64,000 bases of DNA from Phaeobacter gallaeciensis DSM 26640 (GTDB lineage Bacteria; Pseudomonadota; Alphaproteobacteria; Rhodobacterales; Rhodobacteraceae). The notes below the pieces were generated by a model. That model saw only the letters and a list, made by a program, of their open reading frames with translations, was not told the DNA's origin and did not search any database. Shown in pieces: positions 34,045 through 44,751 of this stretch; position 1 is the first letter of the stretch; every line of letters begins with the position of its first letter. The DNA is taken from positions 1 to 64,000 of the forward strand of contig NC_023141.1 in the NCBI RefSeq assembly GCF_000511385.1, read 5' to 3'. The position numbers and the translations under genes are program-made.

Positions 34045-35343
34045 ATGTCTCGTGCATTGACACCGAACGTCCTCATGCCGCAAGACCTTGAACCCAACTG
34101 GCGTTGGGAGGGCAAAATTCCTGCCTGGGGGCACAATTCCGTCGACTTTGAGCGCCGGATCGACCACGATCGCCTCCGCCGCTATCGCCTGAGCCGCACA
34201 CGCCAAGCGCTTAAGAACAGCGACGCAGGTTCGCTGCTGCTCTTTGACGTCAACAACATCCGCTACACCACGGCCACCAAGATCGGCGAGTGGGAACGTG
34301 ACAAGATGTGCCGCTTTGCCCTGATCACGGGCGATGACGCGCCGCACGTCTGGGATTTTGGTTCGGCTGCGGTGCACCACCGCAAATATTCGGACTGGCT
34401 GGTGCCGGAAAACTGCCACGCCGGCGTTGTCGGTATGCGCGGCACGATCCCGCCCAGCTTTGGCCTGATGAAGAAATACGCCCAGGATATCGCGGGTCTG
34501 ATCGAAGATGCGGGCATGAAGGGAATGCCAGTTGGCGTGGACTATGCCGAAACAGCGATGTTCGAAGCGCTGAAAGAAGCTGGCCTAAATGTGGTGGATG
34601 GACAGCAGATCATGCTGAGCGCGCGCGAGATTAAGAACTGGGACGAAATTCAGCTGCTCACGCAGGCCGCCTCTATGGTCGATGGTGTTTATCATATGAT
34701 TTACGAAGAGCTGAAACCCGGCGTGCGTGAGAACGAGATCGTCGCGATGTCGAACAAGCTGCTCTATGAGTGGGGCTCGGACGATGTGGAAGCGATCAAC
34801 GCGATTTCCGGTGAGCGCTGCAACCCGCATCCGCACAACTTTACCGACCGTCAGTTCCGCCCCGGCGACCAGGCATTTTTTGATATTCTTCAGTCGTACC
34901 AGGGCTATCGCACCTGCTACTACCGGACGTTCAATATCGGCATGTCGACCCCGTCGCAACAGGACGCTTATGTCAAGGCGCGCGAATGGATTGATGCCTC
35001 GATTGCGGCGATCAAGCCGGGCGTAACCACTGATCAGGTTGCCAAGCTTTGGCCCAAAGCCGAAGAATTCGGGTTCCCGGATGAGTTGTCGGCCTTTGGC
35101 CTGCAATTCGGCCATGGCCTGGGCCTTGCGCTGCACGAGCGCCCGATCATCAGCCGCGCAGTCTCGCTCGACAATCCGATGGAAATCCAGACCGGCATGG
35201 TCTTTGCGCTGGAAACCTACTGTCCGGCATCGGATGGCTATTCCGCCGCACGTATCGAAGAAGAAGTTGTCGTGACCGACACCGGTTGTGAAGTGATTTC
35301 GCTCTTCCCGGCGCAGGAACTGCCCATCGCCAACCGCTACTGA
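34045..35343 (+). CDS. M24-family (creatinase/aminopeptidase-like) protein
   Basis: The 432-aa protein has an N-terminal creatinase-like domain and a C-terminal pita-bread domain. Metal-ligand positions of M24 are partly recognisable: Asp in AFFDILQS, His in FGHGLGLAL, Glu in FALETY and Glu in RIEEEVV. The second Asp expected about ten residues after the first is replaced by an aromatic residue (GYRTCYYRTF). It may be metal-free or altered, as in creatinase. M24 members include creatinase, Xaa-Pro peptidases and the DMSP lyase DddP; I cannot assign this one. Confidence 0.75.
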   Translation: MSRALTPNVLMPQDLEPNWRWEGKIPAWGHNSVDFERRIDHDRLRRYRLSRTRQALKNSDAGSLLLFDVNNIRYTTATKIGEWERDKMCRFALITGDDAPHVWDFGSAAVHHRKYSDWLVPENCHAGVVGMRGTIPPSFGLMKKYAQDIAGLIEDAGMKGMPVGVDYAETAMFEALKEAGLNVVDGQQIMLSAREIKNWDEIQLLTQAASMVDGVYHMIYEELKPGVRENEIVAMSNKLLYEWGSDDVEAINAISGERCNPHPHNFTDRQFRPGDQAFFDILQSYQGYRTCYYRTFNIGMSTPSQQDAYVKAREWIDASIAAIKPGVTTDQVAKLWPKAEEFGFPDELSAFGLQFGHGLGLALHERPIISRAVSLDNPMEIQTGMVFALETYCPASDGYSAARIEEEVVVTDTGCEVISLFPAQELPIANRY

Positions 35344-35416
35344 CCGGCGACAATGCTCCGCCTTGCGTTTTCTCCCGGCGCAAGGCGGAGACGAGCCCAT
35401 CGCCCACGAGGACATC

Positions 35417-36412
35417 ATGGTCAAAACAAAGACAAACACAGAAGACTACTTGCGAATGTACCGCCAGATGGTCCGCATCCGCACCTTCGAGGACAACGCC
35501 AACCAGCTGTATCTCTCCGCCAAAATGCCGGGTCTGACCCATATGTATTCGGGCGAAGAAGCTGTTGCCGTGGGTATTTGCGAAGCGCTGAAAGTGACGG
35601 ACAAGATAACGTCGACACACCGCGGCCACGGCCATTGCGTCGCCAAGGGCGCCGAGTTCAAAGAGATGTTTTGCGAACTTCTAGGCAAGGAAGAAGGGTA
35701 CTGCCGCGGCAAGGGCGGCTCAATGCATATTGCCGACCAGTCCAACGGCAACCTGGGGGCCAACGCCATCGTTGGCGGGTCGATGGGTATCGCGACTGGC
35801 TCGGCCTTTACAGCCAAGCTTTTGGGCAAGGACGACGTCACCGTCTGCTTCTTTGGCGACGGGGCCACGGCGCAGGGGCTGATGTACGAGGTCATGAACA
35901 TGGCCGCGCTTTGGAAGTTGCCAGTCATCTACGCCTGCGAAAACAACGGCTATTCCGAATACACCAAGACCGAGGAAATCGCCGCGGGTTCAATCACAGC
36001 CCGCGCAGAGGCCTTTGGCATCGAGGCGCATCAGGTCGATGGGCAGGATGTGCTGGCCGTTAACGAATTGACACAGGACCTTGTTGCACGCGCCCGTAGG
36101 GGCGAAGGGCCGTTCTTTATGGAACTTATGACGTACCGCTATCACGGTCACCATGTGGGCGACATCAACCGCGAATACTACCGATCCAAGGAAGAAGAGC
36201 AGGATTGGAAGGAAAACCGCGATCCGATCATCAAATTCCGCAGCTGGCTCGTCGAGCAGGGCATTGCGACTGAGGATGAGATCGAAGCGATGAATGCGGA
36301 TGTCAAGAAAGACGCAGAAGTGGCTGTCGCCTACGCCGAAGCCGCGCCTTACCCCGACGAGACCGAAGTCGACATGCACGTCTTTACTGACATCAAACAC
36401 GCGCTGGCCTGA
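35417..36412 (+). CDS. TPP-dependent 2-oxoacid (acetoin-type) dehydrogenase E1 alpha
   Basis: The 331-aa protein has the E1-alpha pattern: MVRIRTFEDNANQLY, HRGHGHCVAKG, GRGKGGSMHIAD, the thiamine-diphosphate motif GDGATAQG...ENNGY, and YRYHGHHVGD near the phosphorylation-loop region. The length and sequence are closest in style to acetoin dehydrogenase or PDH E1 alpha. GAGGAC lies upstream of ATG 35417. It starts the E1-E2-E3 block and is followed by E1 beta after 10 bp. Confidence 0.88.
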   Translation: MVKTKTNTEDYLRMYRQMVRIRTFEDNANQLYLSAKMPGLTHMYSGEEAVAVGICEALKVTDKITSTHRGHGHCVAKGAEFKEMFCELLGKEEGYCRGKGGSMHIADQSNGNLGANAIVGGSMGIATGSAFTAKLLGKDDVTVCFFGDGATAQGLMYEVMNMAALWKLPVIYACENNGYSEYTKTEEIAAGSITARAEAFGIEAHQVDGQDVLAVNELTQDLVARARRGEGPFFMELMTYRYHGHHVGDINREYYRSKEEEQDWKENRDPIIKFRSWLVEQGIATEDEIEAMNADVKKDAEVAVAYAEAAPYPDETEVDMHVFTDIKHALA

Positions 36413-36422
36413 GGAGAAAGAC

Positions 36423-37418
36423 ATGCGAGAGATTACTCTGTCCCAAGCGGTTAACGAAGCCCTGGCCGAAGAAATGCGCCGCGATGAAACCGTGTTTATC
36501 ATCGGCGAAGATGTCGCCGAGGCCGGAACGCCCTTCAAGGTCCTCAGCGGTCTTGTCGAGGAATTCGGCACCGAGCGCGTCGTCGATACGCCTATTGCCG
36601 AACCCGGTTTCATGGGCCTCGCTGTTGGTGCCGCAATGACGGGCACACGCCCCGTTGTGGACCTGATGTTCGGTGATTTCATCTACCTGATCATGGATCA
36701 GCTCTGCAATCAGGCAGCCAAGACGCACTACATGTCTGGCGGCAAAATGAGCGCACCTTTGGTTCTACGCACCAACATGGGTGCAACTCGCCGCTCAGCC
36801 GCGCAGCACTCGCAATCGCTGCACGCGCTTGTCGCCCATATCCCAGGTCTCAAGGTTGCAATGCCGTCCTCTGCCTACGAAGCCAAGGGCCTGATGAAAA
36901 CTGCAATCCGTGACAACAACCCGGTCGTGATCTTCGAAGACAAGCTGATGTATAACGACAAGGCCCCCGTTCCCGAGGAGGAATTCCTGATCCCCTTCGG
37001 AGAGGCCAACATCAAGCGAGAGGGCCGCGACATCACACTGATCGCGACGTCCTCGATGGTGCAGGTGTGCGAAGCGGCAGCCGAAATCCTTGCCAAAGAA
37101 GGCATCGACGCCGAGGTTATCGACCCGCGCACGATTGTGCCGTTGGACGAAGAGACCCTTATCGCATCGGCCAAGAAAACCTCCCGCGTGATCGTGGTGG
37201 ACGAAGGGCACCAAAGCTATGGCATCACGGGCGAAATCGCGGGCCGGATCAACGAAAAGGCGTTCTATCATCTCGACGCACCGGTGGTGCGGATGGGCGC
37301 GATGGATGTGCCCGTGCCGTTCTCGCCCGCGCTCGAAGACATCACGGTGCCGACGCCCGAAGCCGTAGCAGAAAACGCGCGCAAGCTCATGTCGGGGGAG
37401 ATGATTCATGCCGCATGA
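36423..37418 (+). CDS. TPP-dependent 2-oxoacid (acetoin-type) dehydrogenase E1 beta
   Basis: The 331-aa protein (MREITLSQAVNEALAEEMRR, GEDVAEAGTPFKV, DTPIAEPGFMGLAVGAAMTG, SLHALVAHIPGLKVAMPSSA, EVIDPRTIVPLDEETL) is a complete E1 beta transketolase-like subunit. ATG 36423 has GGAG upstream. It overlaps the lipoyl-protein gene by 11 nt. Confidence 0.9.
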   Translation: MREITLSQAVNEALAEEMRRDETVFIIGEDVAEAGTPFKVLSGLVEEFGTERVVDTPIAEPGFMGLAVGAAMTGTRPVVDLMFGDFIYLIMDQLCNQAAKTHYMSGGKMSAPLVLRTNMGATRRSAAQHSQSLHALVAHIPGLKVAMPSSAYEAKGLMKTAIRDNNPVVIFEDKLMYNDKAPVPEEEFLIPFGEANIKREGRDITLIATSSMVQVCEAAAEILAKEGIDAEVIDPRTIVPLDEETLIASAKKTSRVIVVDEGHQSYGITGEIAGRINEKAFYHLDAPVVRMGAMDVPVPFSPALEDITVPTPEAVAENARKLMSGEMIHAA

Positions 37419-38703
37419 GGTCATCATGCCCGCATTGGGCATGGCGCAAGTCACAGGCAAGATTGTCAGTTGGCTCAAGTCGTCTGGTGATCCTGTGAAA
37501 ACCGGTGACGCGCTGTTCGAGGTGGAAACCGATAAAGCGACAATGGAGGTTGAATCCCCCGCCGACGGCTACCTGACAGACGTGCAGGCCGAGGCAGGGA
37601 CCGATGTCCCCGTGGGCAATGTCATCGCTCTTGTGTCCGACACCGCTGAAGGCAGCGGCAAGGTTGTGCAACCCCCTGCCAAAGCAAACGGCGGCGATGA
37701 CGCACCGCTGCCAGACGGCAAGGCTGTCATAATGCCCGCACTTGGCATGGCACAGGACACTGGCGTGATTGTCGCTTGGCACAAGGGACTGGGCGACGCC
37801 GTGGCCGCCGACGATATCCTGTTCGAAGTGGAGACGGACAAGGCCACCATGGAGGTTGAGGCAGGCGCCGATGGCTTCGTGGCAGCATTGCTTGCCGAGG
37901 AAACCGAAGCCGCACCTGTCGGCGATACGATTGCGATCATATCTGCCGAAAAACCTGCCAATCCCGTGCAGCGCAGCGTTGCGGATGGTGGCGCAACAAA
38001 ACCGGCTGCATCTCCGCATCCGGCCCCCACAGCAAAGGACGAACCCAATCCTGCGCCAGGGAAGGCGCCCAAAGCGCAGGTTGCCACATCCCCTGATGGT
38101 CGTATCCTCGCCTCCCCCAAGGCGCGGCGGTTGGCGCTGGAACAGGGGCTGGACCTGAACACACTGGTGATGGCCGGACACCCCCAACCCTTTCATGTTG
38201 CGGATCTGGAAGTCCTCAGGGCGCTGCCCGCAGAGACTGTCGGTCACACAGCCACATCTTCGCGTCGCCTGACCGCTGACCTGCCTAACGATGGCTTTGG
38301 TGCGTTTGCCACATGGGCTGCCGAAAACACCGACCTGAAAGACGCAAATGCCCTACTCGCTGGCCTTGCCATCGCAAGCCTTGGTCGCGATACAGCGACG
38401 ATTGTCGTCGAAAGCTTTGGGCATTGCCGCGTCTACACGGCTCCTGCTGGCCCGCTCAGCACCATCACCAAGGCCGAAGACGACAACGCGCCCGATCTCA
38501 TCCTGCGCGATCTGCGCATGAGCCGCGTCAGCACCGTCGATCTCGGGGCGGAAGACGCGCCGGTCCTCACGCTGACACGCGTAATTGGAGGGCTTTCCAT
38601 CACCCTCGAGTGCGCTGGCCATCACCTTTCGGCCAGTGACGCCGTCAGCCTTCTATCAGAATTCGCAGGTCGCATGGAGCAACCGCTCCGCCACCTGCTT
38701 TAA
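37408..38703 (+). CDS. Di-lipoyl E2-like protein with degenerate acyltransferase domain
   Basis: The 431-aa protein has two lipoyl domains, each with the lipoylation motif ETDKATMEVE (Lys near residues 43 and 149), a proline/alanine linker, and a peripheral-subunit-binding domain (ASPKARRLALEQGLDLNTL). The C-terminal part looks like an E2 acyltransferase but lacks the DHRxxxG active-site His; the corresponding end reads LECAGHHLSASDAVSL. It probably serves as the swinging-arm carrier, while catalysis is done by the separate E2 core at 40160. Confidence 0.8.
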   Translation: MPHEVIMPALGMAQVTGKIVSWLKSSGDPVKTGDALFEVETDKATMEVESPADGYLTDVQAEAGTDVPVGNVIALVSDTAEGSGKVVQPPAKANGGDDAPLPDGKAVIMPALGMAQDTGVIVAWHKGLGDAVAADDILFEVETDKATMEVEAGADGFVAALLAEETEAAPVGDTIAIISAEKPANPVQRSVADGGATKPAASPHPAPTAKDEPNPAPGKAPKAQVATSPDGRILASPKARRLALEQGLDLNTLVMAGHPQPFHVADLEVLRALPAETVGHTATSSRRLTADLPNDGFGAFATWAAENTDLKDANALLAGLAIASLGRDTATIVVESFGHCRVYTAPAGPLSTITKAEDDNAPDLILRDLRMSRVSTVDLGAEDAPVLTLTRVIGGLSITLECAGHHLSASDAVSLLSEFAGRMEQPLRHLL

Positions 38704-38718
38704 GTCTTGGAGACACCC

Positions 38719-40149
<1,431 letters not shown>

Positions 40150-40159
40150 GGGGGCGGAC

Positions 40160-41038
40160 ATGAGCGACGTCATCGCAGCACCATCGGTCCGAGCGCTGGC
40201 CCTGCAAAAGGGAATAGACCTCGAAAAGCTGGCCAGGGATCTGGACCGCACCTCTATCGCACGAGAGGATCTCGAAGGGAAAATACCTGCCTCCGGGCCG
40301 GCCGGAGACACATCGTATTGGGATGTGGATCATAGCCAATTCGGCCCCGTGACCGAAGATTCGATGAGCCGCTTTGCACAGGTGGCTGCCGCCAACCTTG
40401 GCGCGGCCAATGCCCTGATCCCGCAGGTTACGCACCATGATCGCGCCGATGTCTCCTCCATCGAGGCGCTGCGCAAAGAGTTAAAACCCGAAGCACAGGC
40501 GCGTGGCGTTAAGCTGACCGCGCTGGCGTTTCAGGCAAAGGCGCTGGCGCGCGCCTTGCGTGAATTCCCACGGTTCAATTCCTCGCTATCGCCGGACGGC
40601 AAAACCTTGACGCTCAAGGAGTACGTTCACATCGGCATAGCCGTAGACACGGCCCATGGCCTGATGGTTCCGGTTGTCCGCGATGTGGACCGCAAAGGAC
40701 TTTGGCAGATCGCAACAGAGATTTCTGACCTCGCCACGCGGGCGCAGAACCGCAAGGTTGGACCGGATGAAATGGGCGGCGCGTCGATGACGATCACCAA
40801 TCTGGGCGGTATCGGCGGCATTGGCTTCACGCCTATCGTCAACCCACCTGAAGTGGCAATTCTTGGCATCACGCGTACAGAAATTGTCACGGTTTGGGAG
40901 GGCGACACACCCCGCCCCGTGCCGATGGTCCCGCTTGATCTGAGTTATGACCACCGCGTGATCAATGGTGCCGATGCGGCACGCTTCATGAGCTACCTTG
41001 CCGGGCTGATCGCCGATCCGCGCCGGATCATGGTCTGA
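40160..41038 (+). CDS. E2 acyltransferase core lacking lipoyl domains
   Basis: The 292-aa protein starts directly with a peripheral-subunit-binding domain (PSVRALALQKGIDLEKLARD) and continues into a full 2-oxoacid dehydrogenase acyltransferase domain ending SYDHRVINGADAARF, with the active-site His and the HRVINGA form seen in some PDH E2 proteins. There is no lipoyl domain, so it must take acyl groups from the di-lipoyl protein at 37408. ATG 40160 has GGGGCGGA upstream. It lies 10 bp after the ALDH gene. Confidence 0.85.
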   Translation: MSDVIAAPSVRALALQKGIDLEKLARDLDRTSIAREDLEGKIPASGPAGDTSYWDVDHSQFGPVTEDSMSRFAQVAAANLGAANALIPQVTHHDRADVSSIEALRKELKPEAQARGVKLTALAFQAKALARALREFPRFNSSLSPDGKTLTLKEYVHIGIAVDTAHGLMVPVVRDVDRKGLWQIATEISDLATRAQNRKVGPDEMGGASMTITNLGGIGGIGFTPIVNPPEVAILGITRTEIVTVWEGDTPRPVPMVPLDLSYDHRVINGADAARFMSYLAGLIADPRRIMV

Positions 41039-41048
41039 GGGGGCCGAT

Positions 41049-42428
41049 ATGTCTGACAACCACGCCGACCTCATTGTTTTGGGTGCGGGCCCAGGCGGCT
41101 ATGCCTGTGCCTTTCGCGCCGCCGATCTGGGCCGCAACGTCGTCATGGTCGATCCACGCGACACACTCGGCGGCGTTTGCCTGAACGTCGGCTGTATTCC
41201 GTCCAAGGCTCTCTTGCACGCCGCAGAGGTGATCCGCGAAGCCCGCCAGGGCGATGACTGGGGCATTTCGACCGGCAACGCCTCTGTCGATCTGGACAAG
41301 TTGCGCGCGAAGAAAGACAGCATCGTTGAACAATTGACCACTGGCCTCGTCGGCCTTGCCAAGCGACGCAAGGTCAAGACCATTCGAGGCTCGGCGCAGT
41401 TCACAAGCGACAAGAGCCTTGAGATTGAAGGCGAGTCATGGACCTTCGATCAAGCCGTGATTGCTGTGGGCTCAGCGCCAGTACGCTTGCCCGGCTGGCC
41501 CGAGGATGATCGTATCTGGGATTCCACCGATGCACTAGAACTGCGTGAGGTTCCCAAGACGCTCGCCATCGTGGGCGGCGGGATCATCGGGTTGGAAATG
41601 GCGACGGTCTATGTGGCGCTTGGCAGCAAGGTGACTGTCATCGAGTTCATGGATCAGATCGCCCCCGGCGCGGAGGACGACGCCGTCACGATCCTGCGTG
41701 CCGCGCTCGAGGCAGAAGGTGTCGCGATCCACACAGGCACCAAAGTGACCGAGGTGAAGGCCTCAAAAACCGCCCTAACGCTCACCTGTGAAGGCGGGTT
41801 TGAGAGCACCATCAAGGCGGAAGCGGCAATTCAGGCGGTGGGCCGTCGCTCAAACGGGAGCCTCGTCGATCCGGCTGCTGCGGGAGTCGAGGTTGACGAC
41901 CGTGGCATCATCCCAGTGGATGCGTCCTGCCGCACCAACGTTGCGACCATCTTCGCCATCGGTGATGTCACCGGAAACCCGATGCTCGCACACCGCGCGA
42001 CCCATCAAGGCCATGTGGCGGCCGAAGTCGCCTCGGGCCATGCCGCCGCTCTGGATACCGATCTCATACCGTCGGTCGCTTACACGGCACCTGAATTGGC
42101 CTGGGCCGGCCTGACACAGGCCAAAGCCACGGAACGCGGCATCCCGCACAAAGTTGCGAGTTTTCCTTGGGCCGCGAGCGGGCGCAACCTGTCATCGGGC
42201 GGTGGGGACGGTTTGACCAAACTGGTCTATTGCCCCGACACCCATCGCCTGCTGGGCGCGACCATTGTAGGGCGAAATGCCGGAGAGCTTTTGGCAGAAT
42301 GCGTGCTGGCAATGGAAATGGGTGCAACACTCGAAGATGTGTCACTCGCGGTCCATGCACACCCAACACTTTCCGAAACCGTTGGTTTTGCCGCAGAACG
42401 CGCCCTGGGCACACTAACCGATTTGTAG
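41049..42428 (+). CDS. lpdA: Dihydrolipoyl dehydrogenase (E3)
   Basis: The 459-aa flavoprotein has the FAD motif GAGPGGYACAFRAADLG, the redox disulfide CLNVGCIPSK, the NAD motif GGGIIGLEMATVYVALG, FAIGDVTG, and the C-terminal His-Glu pair in VHAHPTLSE. It reoxidises the dihydrolipoyl groups of the complex. It is the last cargo gene and is followed by a terminator hairpin at 42660. Confidence 0.95.
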   Translation: MSDNHADLIVLGAGPGGYACAFRAADLGRNVVMVDPRDTLGGVCLNVGCIPSKALLHAAEVIREARQGDDWGISTGNASVDLDKLRAKKDSIVEQLTTGLVGLAKRRKVKTIRGSAQFTSDKSLEIEGESWTFDQAVIAVGSAPVRLPGWPEDDRIWDSTDALELREVPKTLAIVGGGIIGLEMATVYVALGSKVTVIEFMDQIAPGAEDDAVTILRAALEAEGVAIHTGTKVTEVKASKTALTLTCEGGFESTIKAEAAIQAVGRRSNGSLVDPAAAGVEVDDRGIIPVDASCRTNVATIFAIGDVTGNPMLAHRATHQGHVAAEVASGHAAALDTDLIPSVAYTAPELAWAGLTQAKATERGIPHKVASFPWAASGRNLSSGGGDGLTKLVYCPDTHRLLGATIVGRNAGELLAECVLAMEMGATLEDVSLAVHAHPTLSETVGFAAERALGTLTDL

Positions 42429-42659
42429 CTGTGCATGAGCCCGCTATCGACTTCAGCGGGCAAGCAGCGCTCGCCACCGGAGCAAGCCACGGCATCGCCA
42501 GTGCCCCCGAACGGCTGGTTTGGTGAAATTTGCTGCGCTGCAAAACGCACGCTGCTGCATCTGCGAGCAAATGCTGCGTTAGCAATAGCCGCGCCTGCAC
42601 AAGTCCGGTTTGTCCCGCATCCTGTGATTTCAATCTCTAAAATCGAATGACCGCAATGG

Positions 42660-42688
42660 TGGCGGGGCTGATGGCCCCGCCGCTTTTG
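42660..42688 (+). terminator. Terminator after lpdA
   Basis: GGCGGGGC pairs with GCCCCGCC around a short loop, followed by GCTTTTGTTTG. Confidence 0.7.
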
Positions 42689-42771
42689 TTTGTTGGGCCA
42701 GCGGGATTTGGGCAAGCCAAACGCCCCTGGCCGTCAGGGGGAAGACGCTGCCTTCCCCCTCGGGCAACCCG

Positions 42772-42829
42772 ATTAGACAAAACCGTGTCCTCGCGCCTTG
42801 CGCTGCGGGCCGCACCACTTTTGTCGAAT
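42772..42829 (+). ncRNA. Structured core element B3 (inside the 19-kb element)
   Basis: The core is CCGTGTCCTCGCGC...GCGCTGCGGGCCGCACCA with arms GACAAAA (42776-42782) and TTTTGTC (42819-42825), extended by ATT/AAT. The inner hairpin is GCGC/GCGC. No gene starts at the usual distance, because the element ends 204 nt downstream. Confidence 0.6.
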
Positions 42830-42993
42830 AGCATTGCCTCGCCCCCATCCGCGTTCGCCACGTGGCAGATCAGCAGGAACAGGCGGCTGCGCCGTCTGAA
42901 CCTGCAAATCAGCCCTGATTTTCCAGAAAGGGAAGTCAGATCAACGCAACAGGCCACACGGGCAAAAACAGGGATTGGGTCACGTTATGACAC

Positions 42994-43021
42994 TTGGGTC
43001 AGGTTCGTATGACATTCAACA
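42994..43021 (-). repeat. Right terminal inverted repeat of the 19-kb element
   Basis: Read inward on the minus strand it starts TGTTGAATGTCA and has TGACCCAA at positions 21-28, matching the left end. It is followed by the duplicated CCCGG. Confidence 0.85.
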
Positions 43022-43170
43022 CCCGGTCAGGCCCGTGGGTCGGGCTTACGCCCTCACCACTCTGTTTCCGTCCGAAATATGCATTTCGGCCAGATCAGAG
43101 AGCCGAGGCGTAGCCCATCGGCGGAAAGAAGGCACCAAGCCCGAAACGTCGCACCACAAAGGACAAATCT
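43022..43170 (+). repeat. Right half of the split composite leader (copy 2)
   Basis: It matches 7694-7840 closely, from CCCGGTCAGGCCCGTGGG up to the start codon. Together with 23433-23768 it rebuilds the intact leader. It retains the ribosome-site region GCACCACAAAGGA. Confidence 0.9.
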
Positions 43171-43932
43171 ATGACCAGCACACTTGAGCTTATGGCCCAT
43201 CCGCGTCTCTCGTTTGAACGCCAACAAGACGGACGCACGGAAGTTCGTTTTGATATGCGCGGCTTTGGCAGCGACATTGTTTGCACGTATTGGCCTACCG
43301 AGGCCGCGAACCCGAACCGTGACCCGTGGGTTTACAATCTGGAACGGATCAACGGGGAGGGTGGAACGTATACCCACCAAACGGAGACCGGATGCAAAAT
43401 TGCGATCATCCGGCATTTGATTGACGCAGGTTTGATTGGCGCGACCGAAGACAATGCTCATCTTGACGAAAGAAACCAAGTCATTGCGGACGGGTTGAAA
43501 GAGACCCGCGAGGCATTCACTGGCAAGCCGCGCGTTGGTGATTTTGTGATCATGCCAAACGGCAGCTTTGAGCGTTGTTGCAACAGCACCGCCCACGGTA
43601 TGCAAACCACAGAGGGCGGCAGTTTTTCCCTTAGCCGCTCTGGCGAAGGCAGCTTTTCGGGTGGTCTTAATCGTCCCCAGCTTTGGGAATACTTCAAGGA
43701 GACTGGCGAAACCAAGCTGGGCCGGTTCTGGTTTTTCTCTCACAACATTGTTGGTGCAGGCCGTGCGGTAGATGTGTTTTTGCCATGCCGTGTTTTTAAA
43801 CTTGAGCCTTTCGAAATGACCGAGACCGAGGCCCGAGCGCACCCAAAAGCGCAGGCCAGCGCCGAGTTTTGGGGCGAGAACCACAGCGATCATCTGACAG
43901 TTGTTCATAAGCTGATGAAGGGGGCCGCGTGA
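43171..43932 (+). CDS. Hypothetical protein, first gene of a leading-region operon
   Basis: The 253-aa protein has no recognised family. It shows beta-rich segments (RTEVRFDMRGFGSDIVCTYW, GRFWFFSHNIVGAGRAVDVF) and a polar centre. AAAGGA lies before the ATG. Its leader was cut by the 19-kb element, so any promoter upstream of 43022 has been displaced; transcription may now depend on element sequences. It overlaps the next gene by 1 nt. Confidence 0.6.
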   Translation: MTSTLELMAHPRLSFERQQDGRTEVRFDMRGFGSDIVCTYWPTEAANPNRDPWVYNLERINGEGGTYTHQTETGCKIAIIRHLIDAGLIGATEDNAHLDERNQVIADGLKETREAFTGKPRVGDFVIMPNGSFERCCNSTAHGMQTTEGGSFSLSRSGEGSFSGGLNRPQLWEYFKETGETKLGRFWFFSHNIVGAGRAVDVFLPCRVFKLEPFEMTETEARAHPKAQASAEFWGENHSDHLTVVHKLMKGAA

Positions 43933-44345
43933 TGCAAGAAGAGATCACAGCCACCGCCCAGCTTGTCTATTCCTGTTCCGCAAACGACAGCTTGACCGCT
44001 CAGGGTGATAGCATTCACGACGATCTATTGCGGCTTCTGGATGCTGACAGCACCACAGGCGTTGAGTGCTGCGGCGTCACCATTCAACACCTTTCCCCCG
44101 AAGCCCTGACCTATGGCAATGCCGAGGCGCGGCAAGGGGCGATCCGCCAAAGCGACCGGATCAAAGCCGCGTTGCAAGACCTCTATATCGACACAGAGGA
44201 AGCGCGAGAGCTTTTGATCTACGCGCTTTGCGATCTGCGCCACTTTGCCGATCAGCACGGGCTTGCCTTTGGGCGTCACGACAAGGACGCCCACCAGTAT
44301 TACCGCGAGGAACGGCAGGCCGAACCGGAGGCGTTGGGACAATGA
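43932..44345 (+). CDS. Hypothetical protein
   Basis: The 137-aa, mostly helical acidic product (MQEEITATAQLVYSCSAND...) has no recognised family. Its ATG overlaps the previous stop (GTGATG), and its stop overlaps the next gene, showing tight coupling. Confidence 0.55.
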   Translation: MQEEITATAQLVYSCSANDSLTAQGDSIHDDLLRLLDADSTTGVECCGVTIQHLSPEALTYGNAEARQGAIRQSDRIKAALQDLYIDTEEARELLIYALCDLRHFADQHGLAFGRHDKDAHQYYREERQAEPEALGQ

Positions 44346-44548
44346 GCCAGACAGCCACAATCCCCCGCCCCGATCCTGACGTGACAATCCATTGCGGCGC
44401 TTGCAGTGGCGAGAACGTCCGAAAGGACGCCTACGCCGAATGGAACGCAGAGCTTCAGCAATGGGAGCTTAGCGCGATTTTCGACCACACCGTTTGCGAC
44501 GATTGCGGCAGCGAAAATTCAGCCATCGAAAAGGTGATTGAACAATGA
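44342..44548 (+). CDS. Small zinc-ribbon-like protein
   Basis: This 68-aa product has two CxxC knuckles: CGACSGE near residue 20 and CDDCGSE near residue 52. It is probably a small zinc-binding protein. It overlaps its neighbours on both sides by 4 nt. Function unknown. Confidence 0.6.
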   Translation: MSQTATIPRPDPDVTIHCGACSGENVRKDAYAEWNAELQQWELSAIFDHTVCDDCGSENSAIEKVIEQ

Positions 44549-44751
44549 CCATCGAAGGAATCAAAGCCGCCGTTGATGCAGGTAAAGCCGTTCGGTGGTC
44601 CCACGATGGATACCACGTTACCCGCGACAGCTTGGGGCAATACCTGATCACTTTTCAACCCAATGGGAACACCATTGGGTTGACCAACCGCGCAGGCGAC
44701 AAGCTGAACGGCCAACCCGAAGATTTTTACATCGCTGAGGTGGCAGCATGA
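44545..44751 (+). CDS. Hypothetical protein
   Basis: The 68-aa product (MTIEGIKAAVDAGKAVRWSH..., TRDSLGQYLITF) has no recognised family and looks like a small beta-hairpin-rich domain. Its RDSLGQY segment resembles TRDSLGRY in the 51414 product, a possible distant relationship. ATGA overlaps on both sides place it in the 43171-45557 operon. Confidence 0.5.
   Translation: MTIEGIKAAVDAGKAVRWSHDGYHVTRDSLGQYLITFQPNGNTIGLTNRAGDKLNGQPEDFYIAEVAA

Larger units (their letters stand above)
42429..43020. other. Noncoding right end of the 19-kb element
   Basis: About 590 bp without a convincing gene. It holds a terminator hairpin (42660-42688), a TTTGG...CCAAA hairpin (42707-42721), structured element B3 (42772-42829) and the subterminal TGACCCA repeats. 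The middle resembles the plasmid leaders at 48.6 and 50.3 kb, so the element carries a fragment of a related plasmid backbone. Confidence 0.65.
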
